In this document: positions 56,634-64,000 of the stretch, piece after piece
Numbering within the stretch: position 1 is the stretch's first letter
Layout of the letters: each line of letters begins with the position of its first letter
NCBI GenBank assembly: GCA_028281005.1
Contig: JANQKS010000115.1
Span: 1 to 64,000, forward strand
Length of the DNA stretch: 64,000 nt
Source of the DNA: Pseudomonadales bacterium
GTDB lineage: Bacteria; Pseudomonadota; Gammaproteobacteria; Pseudomonadales; Azotimanducaceae
Direction: 5' to 3'
Made by a program: the position numbers and the translations under genes
Notes under the pieces: model-generated
Seen by the model: the letters and a program-made list of their open reading frames with translations, nothing else
What the model was told of the DNA's origin: nothing
Database searches by the model: none

Positions 56634-57460
56634 TGTTTGGTTTTTTGCCAGCTGGACACTGACGGATAAGCTACTGGCGCCATTCTACGCCGCTCTTTGC
56701 GGCCGGGTTTATGGGGGCGTACCGAGATTGCCTGTTTGGTTGCGCTGATCATCAACAAGGCGCCAAACGGGCTGAATGGAAACGAGGAAGGCGGGTTCGC
56801 ACAGCGCTCCCAACGTTCCAGCCGGGGCAAATCTAGGCGCTGAAGCAAACGTTTGGAGGGTAAGCCAATGCCGGTATACAGCGGCTTGCAGTCCAGTTCG
56901 TACCCCAGCAGCGTCAGCCAGTCGAACAAGCGCAGCGGATTAACAAATCGCTGATCACTTAACGCATCTTCCAACAGGCGAGCGTAAAGACGGCGCAGAC
57001 CCAGCAAACTCATCGGATTGTAGCCGCAGATAATCAGGCGTCCGCCGGGGGCTAATACGCGGGTTACTTCACGCAAAGCCACGCGCGGATCCGCTGTGGA
57101 TTCAAGCGCGTGATGTAACACGATGCCGTCTACTGCGTTGCTTTTTAGGGGCAGAGCTTCGAGTTGCGCACCCAGACTCGGGACTTGTGGGTGCGCATCG
57201 CTGGATTGCTGTTGTAGGAACAAGCTGTGACGCACCATACATCGCCGTACGCTGCTGACGCTGTCGACGTGGGTGCCGGCCCACAAAATGACGTCGCCGT
57301 GTAAACGGCGTAAGAACGGCGCCAACGCCGCCTTCTCCAAGGTCAGCGTTTGTTGACCTAACGGGCTGTCCCAGAGCCTGTGTGGTGCAACGTTATCTGT
57401 GTCACATTGATTAGGCTGCTTGATTGCTAAATCCAGAGATATCCGCCAAAGTGTCTGCAA
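56630..57460 (-). CDS. SAM-dependent methyltransferase upstream of rnhA
   Basis: A class I methyltransferase of ~276 residues of the kind found next to rnhA in Gammaproteobacteria (YafS-like). Post-motif I is weak ([12 protein letters not shown]), but [25 protein letters not shown] with [20 protein letters not shown] is clear (motifs II and III). Substrate unknown. The frame opens with a TTG at 57460; no ATG is found near a sensible place, so the exact start is unsure. Divergent from mltD. Confidence 0.82.
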   Translation of the reverse strand: MQTLWRISLDLAIKQPNQCDTDNVAPHRLWDSPLGQQTLTLEKAALAPFLRRLHGDVILWAGTHVDSVSSVRRCMVRHSLFLQQQSSDAHPQVPSLGAQLEALPLKSNAVDGIVLHHALESTADPRVALREVTRVLAPGGRLIICGYNPMSLLGLRRLYARLLEDALSDQRFVNPLRLFDWLTLLGYELDCKPLYTGIGLPSKRLLQRLDLPRLERWERCANPPSSFPFSPFGALLMISATKQAISVRPHKPGRKERRRMAPVAYPSVSSWQKTKH

Positions 57461-57494
57461 TGTAAGTCAGCCGCAGCATAAGAGCAACCGCTAC

Positions 57495-57522
57495 CCTTCG
57501 CGTAGACGACCTTCGCGTAGAC
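57495..57522. repeat. 13-bp tandem direct repeat in the mltD upstream region
   Basis: CCTTCGCGTAGAC occurs at 57495-57507 and 57510-57522, and a partial third copy (GTAGAC) at 57525-57530. The 15-base pitch between divergent genes could suit a regulator acting on one face of the helix, or be a simple duplication. Confidence 0.6.
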
Positions 57523-57591
57523 AAGTAGACAGCGGCGGACTTCGATAAATAACAATATATCGTCAAAAAAATAGACGAAGAACTGGACTGC

Positions 57592-59187
57592 ATGAGATAC
57601 CTAACATTATTGCTGGGCTGTAGTTTGTTGTCCGGCTGCGCCAGCCAAACCACCCCTATTGCAGCCGCCGACGGGGTGCACGCTGCCCATCACATATCGC
57701 CGTGTTGCGCGGCGCTACCCGCAATCGCCGCCAGATGGCAGTTGGGGCACTTGGAAGCGCCGCAAACGCCGCTGGTAGCCGTACCCAGCACACCACAGCC
57801 GACGTTGCAGGTGGCACAGTACCCAGTGCAACCATCGGAGCCCAAGGCGTCCCAGCAGCCGGATCTGTGGCGTGACATGCGTGCCCACATGCAGCTCGAA
57901 CACTACTTGGACGAAAATCGCGTACAGCAAGAATTGCGCTGGCTACAACGTCATCCCAGCTACTTGCCTCGCTTGCAGCAGCGTATGCAAGACTACCTGC
58001 CGTATATCTACACTCAAACTCAACTGCGAGGAATCCCGGCTGAGTTGGCCTTGTTACCAATCGTAGAAAGCGCGCTGGACACGTTTGCTTTCTCTCACGG
58101 CGGTGCCGCCGGACCTTGGCAGTTCATACGCGGTACGGCACGCCAATATGGCCTGGATATCAACGATTGGTATGACGGTCGCCGTGACATTATCGCCTCA
58201 ACTGACGCCGCCCTGGATTATCTGGAATATCTAAACAAGCGCTTCGACGATTGGTATCTCGCGCTGGCAGGCTACAACGCGGGGCAAGGTAATGTTTCTC
58301 GCGCTCAGCGCAAAAATCCGGGTGCAGGCTTCTTCGATCTGCGCCTGCCAAAGGAAACCCGTGCTTACGTCCCACGCTTGCTGGCTCTTGCCGCGGTGGT
58401 GAAAAACCCACAAGCGTATGGCTTGACGCTGCCCGAGATAAAACCGCACACGGCATTTCGGACCATCAACACCCACAGCCAATTCCAGCTCACCAAACTC
58501 AGTGAGACCTTAGGGTTGGACATGGAGACGCTCTACCGCTGGAACCCATCTTTAAATCAATGGGCCACCCCGCCGAAGGGCCCGCATCGCGTCATCGTAC
58601 CCGCCTCCTTGGACGTAGCCGCCGCCCAGGCTCGCGTGGATGCCGTGCCGAGCCGCGCACGGGTAGACTGGACCGAAGTCAGAGTGCGACCCGGTGACAC
58701 CTTAAGCGGCATCGCCAAACGACATGGCACAGATGTGAGCTCGCTGAAAGTGGCCAACAACCTGCACAATTCCGTGATCCGCGCCGGCCACAAACTCTTG
58801 ATTCCGAAACACGCATCAGCGTTGACCACTACCCCGCGCAGCGCGCGAGGCGCTGTGGACTACGTGGTGAAGCCAGGAGACTCCATGTGGAGCATCGCGC
58901 GTGCGCACAACGTCAAACTGAACTCACTGATGCGCAACAATCACATCGGTCCGAAAGACACGCTCAGCGTTGGCACAACATTAAAGATACCTGGTGCGGT
59001 TAAATCTCAACGCAAAGTCACACGCAAAGTGCACTACAAGGTACGGCGTGGAGATTCGCTGTCGCGCATAGCCAACAAATTCAACGTCAGCATTCAACAG
59101 ATCAGCAACTGGAACAAGCTAGACAGCAGCCGCTACCTGCAACCGGGACAAGGCCTGTTGCTGTACGTTAACGTTATCGGCGGTTAG
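57592..59187 (+). CDS. mltD: membrane-bound lytic transglycosylase D with three LysM domains
   Basis: A lipoprotein of 531 residues that cleaves peptidoglycan glycan strands. The lipobox is LLSGC (Cys16). A low-complexity linker follows (20-95), then the SLT domain with catalytic Glu159 in LPIVESALDTFAFSHGGAAG and GYNAGQGNV. Three LysM repeats start near 362 (VRPGDTLSGIAKRHG), 424 (VKPGDSMWSIARAHN) and 484 (VRRGDSLSRIANKFN). The stop overlaps the ppiD stop region by four bases, convergently. Confidence 0.95.
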   Translation: MRYLTLLLGCSLLSGCASQTTPIAAADGVHAAHHISPCCAALPAIAARWQLGHLEAPQTPLVAVPSTPQPTLQVAQYPVQPSEPKASQQPDLWRDMRAHMQLEHYLDENRVQQELRWLQRHPSYLPRLQQRMQDYLPYIYTQTQLRGIPAELALLPIVESALDTFAFSHGGAAGPWQFIRGTARQYGLDINDWYDGRRDIIASTDAALDYLEYLNKRFDDWYLALAGYNAGQGNVSRAQRKNPGAGFFDLRLPKETRAYVPRLLALAAVVKNPQAYGLTLPEIKPHTAFRTINTHSQFQLTKLSETLGLDMETLYRWNPSLNQWATPPKGPHRVIVPASLDVAAAQARVDAVPSRARVDWTEVRVRPGDTLSGIAKRHGTDVSSLKVANNLHNSVIRAGHKLLIPKHASALTTTPRSARGAVDYVVKPGDSMWSIARAHNVKLNSLMRNNHIGPKDTLSVGTTLKIPGAVKSQRKVTRKVHYKVRRGDSLSRIANKFNVSIQQISNWNKLDSSRYLQPGQGLLLYVNVIGG

Positions 59188-61097
59188 CTGGCCGGGCGTG
59201 TTACGTTGAGCGCTTCCTCAGCGGCGCTAAAAAACCCTTGCAAGTCATAGCGACCTACGCGGTCGGCGCTGAGCCGGCGAATCTCCGCTACTTCAGCGTC
59301 TGTGGTGGTGTTGATGTCCCCTTGCACCACGCGCGTCACGGTCACCAATGCCGCACCGTTTATCAGTTCCACCGCGTCTACGGACTTCTCACCCGGCGCC
59401 GGGCGCGGTAATTCAAACACCTTGGTGCGTACCGCCGGCGGTATATCTTGGCCGCCGCCCGCGCGACTCAGCAGGGTGTGGGACTGCCAGCTGCTGCCCA
59501 AACTTTCAGCAATCTCCGCAACACTTTCACCGGCTTGCAGGCGAGCAAGGCCGGACTCTTTGGCATTAGCAATTTCTGCCAGAGCTTTCTCGCGGATCAG
59601 CTCTTCGCGGATCGTGTCCGCGATGTCTTCTAGGGGGATAGGCTCGGGGGGATATTGTTCATCCACACGCAAGATCACCAGCTCCGTTTCCCCCAACTCC
59701 ACGGGATCACTGTTGGCGCCGTCGAGGACGGCACTGCCGAACAATGCATCCAGGACCGCAGGATTTGCCATCAATGTATCTTCGCCTGGCGCGTTGCGCC
59801 CTACGCGCGCCACACGCTGCACTTCGAGACCCAGCCGCGCCGCAGTTTCATCGAGGCTAAAGCGCTCGTCATAGGCCGCTCGCTCCAGTTCCAGGGCGCG
59901 GTCAACAAACAAATCTTCTGCCTTGGTTTGGCGTACACGCTGCTCCAGACCCTCGCGCTGCTCTTCGAAGGCGGGATATTCAGGGATCACCACCTCGTTT
60001 AGACGGATTAAGTGATAACCGAAAGATGACAGCACCGGCGCCGACACATCACCCGGCGCCTCTAGCGCCCAAAGGGCTTCCTCAAAAGCCGGATCAAAGA
60101 TGCCTTTACCGACCGCGCCTAGCGCACCACCGTCATTGGCCGAACCTGGATCTTCACTGAGTTCTGCGGCGAGGGCTGCGAAATCTTCGCCGGCGGCAAG
60201 CCGCGCTTGTGCTTCGGTAATCAGCTGCAGGGCCTGCTCCGTCCCACGGTCGTCATTAACCTGTATCAGGATGTGTGCGCTGTCGCGTTGCTCGTCTGCC
60301 AACGCTGCTGCCTTCTCGTCTTCGTAAAGGCTCAGTAATTCACTTTCGGTGACCTCAAGACTGGGGTCTGCTGCTAAATCTGATGTGCGCAGATGCAGGT
60401 ATGCTGCATCTACCAGCAGTTCGGTCATATAGGCCGACTGCTCTTCGTTGTAGCGCAACGTAATCTCATCGTCAGATACGTTGACCCGCTCGCGAAATAA
60501 ATCGATGGTCAACGGCAAATAGGCGATGTCGCGGCGTTGATTGATGACGCGGATGAGTTCACCAAGCTCCCAATCCGTCATCAACGCCGAACCTTCAATT
60601 CCGGTGCGTAACTGTTCGGCACTTAACGCGTTGGTGAACTCTTCGACAAAGGCCACCGGCGTGTAACCGAGGGCCTGCACCTGTTGACGGTATATCTGTT
60701 CGTTGAATTGCCCGTCGATTTGATAAGCCGGGCTATTGATGAGCTGTTCGTTGACATGCTCCGGTGTGACGCGAATACCCAGCTCAGCGGTGGTTTGATA
60801 AAGCACTTGCCGGCTGATGAGCTGCTGTAAAACGTATTGTTGCAGCTGCAGGCGATCAATGCTGCTGGGGTCAAACTCTGGCCCCATTTGCGCCAAGACG
60901 CGGCGACGCTCACGCTCAGTTTCCGCCGCCAAGACGTTTTGTGTAATTTCGAAATCTCCGACCTGGGCCAGTTCTGGGTCTGCACCGACAAACAAGTTGG
61001 TGGCCCCGAAGCCAAAAAGGGTGAGCACCAAAATAATGGCTACAACCAATATCTTAAAGCCGGTACTTTGGGTTTGGTCTCTGAGCTTTTGCAGCAT
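59184..61097 (-). CDS. ppiD: periplasmic folding chaperone PpiD
   Basis: An inner-membrane-anchored chaperone of 637 residues at the Sec translocon exit. One membrane helix at about 14-35, an N-terminal SurA-like helical region, and one parvulin domain near 268-365 (DSAHILIQVND ... GGALGAVGKGIFDPAFEEAL). The rest is helical. Full length compared with Escherichia PpiD. Its order lon-hupB-ppiD is standard; a terminator separates it from hupB. Confidence 0.95.
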   Translation of the reverse strand: MLQKLRDQTQSTGFKILVVAIILVLTLFGFGATNLFVGADPELAQVGDFEITQNVLAAETERERRRVLAQMGPEFDPSSIDRLQLQQYVLQQLISRQVLYQTTAELGIRVTPEHVNEQLINSPAYQIDGQFNEQIYRQQVQALGYTPVAFVEEFTNALSAEQLRTGIEGSALMTDWELGELIRVINQRRDIAYLPLTIDLFRERVNVSDDEITLRYNEEQSAYMTELLVDAAYLHLRTSDLAADPSLEVTESELLSLYEDEKAAALADEQRDSAHILIQVNDDRGTEQALQLITEAQARLAAGEDFAALAAELSEDPGSANDGGALGAVGKGIFDPAFEEALWALEAPGDVSAPVLSSFGYHLIRLNEVVIPEYPAFEEQREGLEQRVRQTKAEDLFVDRALELERAAYDERFSLDETAARLGLEVQRVARVGRNAPGEDTLMANPAVLDALFGSAVLDGANSDPVELGETELVILRVDEQYPPEPIPLEDIADTIREELIREKALAEIANAKESGLARLQAGESVAEIAESLGSSWQSHTLLSRAGGGQDIPPAVRTKVFELPRPAPGEKSVDAVELINGAALVTVTRVVQGDINTTTDAEVAEIRRLSADRVGRYDLQGFFSAAEEALNVTRPAS

Positions 61098-61165
61098 CGG
61101 TCAATCTACTCTCGGTCTAGTCTCGGTTTGTTTTTGGTCTGTTTTTAGTGTGCGTGTGGTGACAT

Positions 61166-61190
61166 AAAAAGGGGCGCCAAACGGCGCCCC
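61166..61190 (-). terminator. terminator after hupB
   Basis: On the minus strand GGGGCGCC, a GTTT loop and GGCGCCCC form a perfect 8-bp stem followed by TTTTT. It lies 34 bases past the hupB stop codon and before the ppiD start. Confidence 0.9.
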
Positions 61191-61224
61191 ACAAAACCAT
61201 TTTAAGAAAAACTTCTTCGATAGT

Positions 61225-61497
61225 TTAGTTTAATGCGTCCTTAAGTGCCTTGCCTGGCTTAAATGCCGGTACCTTGGCCGCCGCAATCTGGATCGTAGCA
61301 CCAGTCTGCGGGTTTCTTCCGGTACGCGCAGCGCGCTCTCTTACCAGAAATGTTCCAAACCCGACTAACGATACAGATTCGGCGTTTTTCAGTGAGTCTG
61401 TAATGGCGTCGATGGCTGCGTCCAACGCTCGACCCGCCGCTGCCTTAGAAATGTCTGAAGACTCGGCGATACGGTCAATCAACTCTGCTTTATTCAC
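61225..61497 (-). CDS. hupB: DNA-binding protein HU-beta
   Basis: A nucleoid protein of 90 residues that bends DNA non-specifically. The start [12 protein letters not shown] (a GTG codon, as in Escherichia hupB), [21 protein letters not shown] and the C-terminal [15 protein letters not shown] are diagnostic; the arm contains the DNA-intercalating Pro in RNPQTG. GAGGGGC precedes the start. It is expressed from its own promoter (61554-61582) after lon. Confidence 0.97.
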   Translation of the reverse strand: MNKAELIDRIAESSDISKAAAGRALDAAIDAITDSLKNAESVSLVGFGTFLVRERAARTGRNPQTGATIQIAAAKVPAFKPGKALKDALN

Positions 61498-61553
61498 ATT
61501 AAGCCCCTCGGATAAATTACTCTAGATTACCAATCCCATGCGGGATTCGCAGG

Positions 61554-61582
61554 TTTATACCAACACCCAGGTGCACACGCAA
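61554..61582 (-). promoter_or_regulatory. hupB promoter
   Basis: On the minus strand TTGCGT (61582-61577) and TATAAA (61559-61554) are 17 bases apart. A small AATCCC/GGGATT hairpin (61532-61547) lies at the expected transcript start, about 50 bases before the start codon. Confidence 0.6.
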
Positions 61583-61610
61583 GCGCGCAAAAACCGCATG
61601 GCAAAAGGCT

Positions 61611-64000
61611 TTAGTGAGGATTTATGCCTGTGGAGGTGCTTGTTACGGGCGCATCCGCTTGGGAATCACCCACATCTTGTTCTGCGACGGCATCTTCTAC
61701 GCGCCGCTCAGCCACACGCGCTTCCGGCATCCGTTCGAGGGCAACCCCCAACACTTCGTCCATCCACTTAACCGCGTGTATCGTGAGGTTCTCTTTGACG
61801 TTGTCTGGTATCTCTTTGAGATCTTTTTCGTTGTCCGCCGGGATGATGACCTGTTTGATACCACCGCGGTGAGCGGCCAACAGTTTCTCTTTCAACCCAC
61901 CGATGGGTAACACCTGACCGCGCAGGGTGATCTCACCGGTCATGGCCACCTCCGCACGCACCGGGATATCGGTCACCACCGAGACCATGGCGGTGCACAT
62001 CCCGATCCCCGCACTCGGGCCGTCTTTGGGCGTGGCGCCTTCGGGTACGTGGATGTGCAGGTCGTAGTTCTCATGAAAATCGTCGGCCAAACCCAGCGCT
62101 TGCGAGCGGCTGCGTACAAAGGTCAACGCCGCTTGAATGGATTCCTGCATAACGTCGCCTAAAGAACCGGTTTTGGTCTGACGGCCCTTGCCCGGTACCG
62201 CCACTGCTTCGATACTGAGCAGCTCGCCACCAGCCTGCGTCCAAGCTAAGCCGGTCACAATGCCAACTTGGTTTTGCTCTTCCGCCAAACCGTAATTGAA
62301 GCGGCGCACACCAAGAAACTCGTCCAATTCAGCGGGTTCGATGGTCACCGCCGCCCTGTTTTTGTCCAGCGCCTGCTGCTTGACGACCTTACGCGCCAAC
62401 TTAGCTATTTCTCGCTCCAGACCACGCACACCCGCTTCCTTGGTGTAGTACCGGATGATGTCGAGCAGCGCATCATCCCCAATTTCCAGCTCACCTGCGC
62501 GTAAACCATTGGCCTTGGTTTGTTTGGGCACCAAGTAACGGCGCGCAATATTACGCTTTTCGTCTTCTGTGTAGCCCGGCAGGCGAATGACCTCCATACG
62601 GTCCAACAGCGGTGCCGGGATGTTCATCGAGTTTGAGGTACAGATGAAAAATACCTTGGAGAGGTCGTAGTCCACTTCCAGATAGTGGTCGTTAAACGTG
62701 TTGTTCTGCTCCGGGTCGAGTACTTCCAATAACGCGCTGGCCGGATCACCCCGCACATCCATACCCATCTTGTCGATTTCATCTAACAAAAACAGCGGGT
62801 TAGCGACAGCGGCTTTGGACATCTTCTGAATGACTTTACCGGGCATGGACCCAATGTAAGTTCGCCGATGGCCGCGAATTTCGGCCTCGTCGCGTACGCC
62901 ACCCAACGCCATGCGCACAAACTTTCGGTTGGTTGCCCGCGCGATGCTTTCACCGAGGCTGGTCTTACCGACACCCGGAGGTCCCACCAGACACAGCACC
63001 GGACCTTTCATTCTGGTGACCCGGTTTTGTACCGCCAAATACTCGATGATGCGGTCTTTGACCTCTTCCAAGCCGTAGTGATCTTCATCGAGGATCTTCT
63101 GGGCGGCCGCCAAGTCTTTGCGCACGCGGCTCTTTTTCTTCCACGGCACATTCAAAATCCAATCGAGGTAGCTGCGCACCACGGTGGCTTCCGCAGACAT
63201 CGGCGCCATCAATTTAAGCTTGTTGAGCTCCGCCTCAGCTTTGTCCTTGGCTTCCTTGTGCATGCCGGAATCGGCAATGCGGCGCGCGAGTTCGTCAACC
63301 TCACCTTGTTCATGCTCACCCATTTCCTTCTGGATGGCCTTCATTTGCTCATTGAGGTAGTACTCGCGCTGGCTCTGTTCCATTTGTTTTTTGACACGGC
63401 CGCGAATGCGCTTTTCCATTTCAAGCACATCAATTTCCGTATCCATAAGCTCCAGCAGCAGATTCATCCGCGCTTTTAACTCGATGGTCTCCAGCACCGC
63501 TTGTTTGTTGTCGATGGACAACGTCATTTGCGCGGCGATGGTGTCTACCAGGCGGGCCGGGTCGTCGATACTGGACAACGAAGCCATGACTTCGTCTGGT
63601 ATTTTTTTGCTGGCCTGTACGTATTGCTCAAACTGTTCCAGCAGCGAACCCGCTAACGCTTCTCCTTCGCGATTGTCCAGCTCCGGTTCTTCGTGCAGCT
63701 CTACGCGACCATTGATGTAGTCTTCGTTAAATTCGAGCTGTTGGACCGTCGCGCGACGACCGCCTTCAACCAGCACCTTAACCGTGCCGTCTGGCAGCTT
63801 AAGCAGCTGCAGGATGGTGGCGACCGTGCCCATTTCGAACAAGTCCACCTCACCCGGTTCACCCACTTCCGGGTCGCGTTTGGCCAGCAGCAAGATCTGC
63901 TTATCATCCGCCATGGCCGCGTCCAAGGCGCGAATTGAGCTTTCAGTGCCCACAAACAAGGGATGCACGCCATGGGGATACACCACCATGTCGCGTAAAG
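61611..64000 (-). CDS. lon: ATP-dependent protease Lon (N-terminus cut by window end)
   Basis: At least 796 residues; the frame stays open to base 64000 and the first ~15-20 residues are missing. It has the substrate-binding N-domain ([36 protein letters not shown]), an AAA+ domain with [15 protein letters not shown], and the protease domain with the catalytic Ser in [17 protein letters not shown] and Lys in [14 protein letters not shown]. The C-terminal ~35 residues are a variable polar tail. It degrades misfolded and regulatory proteins. The ATG at 63989 is internal, since LRD before it continues the family sequence. Confidence 0.97.
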   Translation of the reverse strand, partial: LRDMVVYPHGVHPLFVGTESSIRALDAAMADDKQILLLAKRDPEVGEPGEVDLFEMGTVATILQLLKLPDGTVKVLVEGGRRATVQQLEFNEDYINGRVELHEEPELDNREGEALAGSLLEQFEQYVQASKKIPDEVMASLSSIDDPARLVDTIAAQMTLSIDNKQAVLETIELKARMNLLLELMDTEIDVLEMEKRIRGRVKKQMEQSQREYYLNEQMKAIQKEMGEHEQGEVDELARRIADSGMHKEAKDKAEAELNKLKLMAPMSAEATVVRSYLDWILNVPWKKKSRVRKDLAAAQKILDEDHYGLEEVKDRIIEYLAVQNRVTRMKGPVLCLVGPPGVGKTSLGESIARATNRKFVRMALGGVRDEAEIRGHRRTYIGSMPGKVIQKMSKAAVANPLFLLDEIDKMGMDVRGDPASALLEVLDPEQNNTFNDHYLEVDYDLSKVFFICTSNSMNIPAPLLDRMEVIRLPGYTEDEKRNIARRYLVPKQTKANGLRAGELEIGDDALLDIIRYYTKEAGVRGLEREIAKLARKVVKQQALDKNRAAVTIEPAELDEFLGVRRFNYGLAEEQNQVGIVTGLAWTQAGGELLSIEAVAVPGKGRQTKTGSLGDVMQESIQAALTFVRSRSQALGLADDFHENYDLHIHVPEGATPKDGPSAGIGMCTAMVSVVTDIPVRAEVAMTGEITLRGQVLPIGGLKEKLLAAHRGGIKQVIIPADNEKDLKEIPDNVKENLTIHAVKWMDEVLGVALERMPEARVAERRVEDAVAEQDVGDSQADAPVTSTSTGINPH

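Overview
The window reads as a 64 kb chromosome segment of a Gammaproteobacterium related to the Pseudomonadales/Oceanospirillales/Cellvibrionales. Two gene strings follow orders I remember from Pseudomonas aeruginosa: tusDCBE-cysG-serS-crcB-rarA-lolA-ftsK-aat-bpt-infA-clpA-clpS-cspD-mnmA-purB, and cysI-DUF934 ... sohB-nudC-nhaB-dnaQ-rnhA-mltD-ppiD-hupB-lon. A PEP-CTERM protein and a Vibrio-type TonB2/TtpC cluster point to an environmental, probably aquatic, lineage rather than a classical pseudomonad. No rRNA, tRNA or CRISPR array was recognised.

Layout. (1) 1-4.6 kb is an AT-richer accessory island: two strong terminators, a 0.4 kb non-coding zone with repeats that may be integrase arm sites, a tyrosine integrase and an excisionase-like gene, then a small defence-like cluster. 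That cluster holds a protein with an Abi_C-like end, a DUF1883-TIR protein, and a divergent one-helix membrane protein. The TIR and membrane genes share a promoter region containing a perfect palindromic LexA/SOS box (3926-3945). (2) 4.6-13.2 kb: a PEP-CTERM protein with a sigma-54 type promoter, two divergent Na/Pi cotransporter paralogues, and a six-gene operon DUF3450-ttpC-exbB2-exbD2-tonB2-TPR for energising outer-membrane uptake. (3) 13.4-36.7 kb: housekeeping genes for tRNA 2-thiolation (tus, mnmA), siroheme, SerRS, fluoride export, replication and division (rarA, ftsK), LolA, N-degron proteolysis (aat, bpt, clpA, clpS), molybdopterin (moaCDE), purB, thrH, cysB and several small signalling or hypothetical proteins. 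(4) 36.8-44.3 kb: rimO and an AddB/AddA-like nuclease-helicase pair. (5) 44.3-46.9 kb: DAHP synthase behind a predicted aromatic leader-peptide attenuator, a 265 bp palindromic repeat element, and nfuA behind a textbook IscR type 1 operator. (6) 47-64 kb: sulfite reductase with DUF934, antiporters (CPA2-type, NhaB), SohB, NudC, DnaQ/RNase HI, MltD, PpiD, HU-beta and Lon, the last cut by the window end.

Themes. Several genes form functional sets: sulfur trafficking and assimilation (tus, mnmA, moa, cysG, cysB, cysI), N-degron recognition and degradation (Aat and Bpt add the signal, ClpS delivers, ClpA unfolds), and Fe-S handling under IscR (nfuA). The most unusual items are the SOS-boxed TIR/membrane pair inside an integrative island, the aromatic attenuator, the sigma-54 promoter of the PEP-CTERM gene and the palindromic element between aroG and nfuA. 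Functional names rest on remembered family features; no database search was run.
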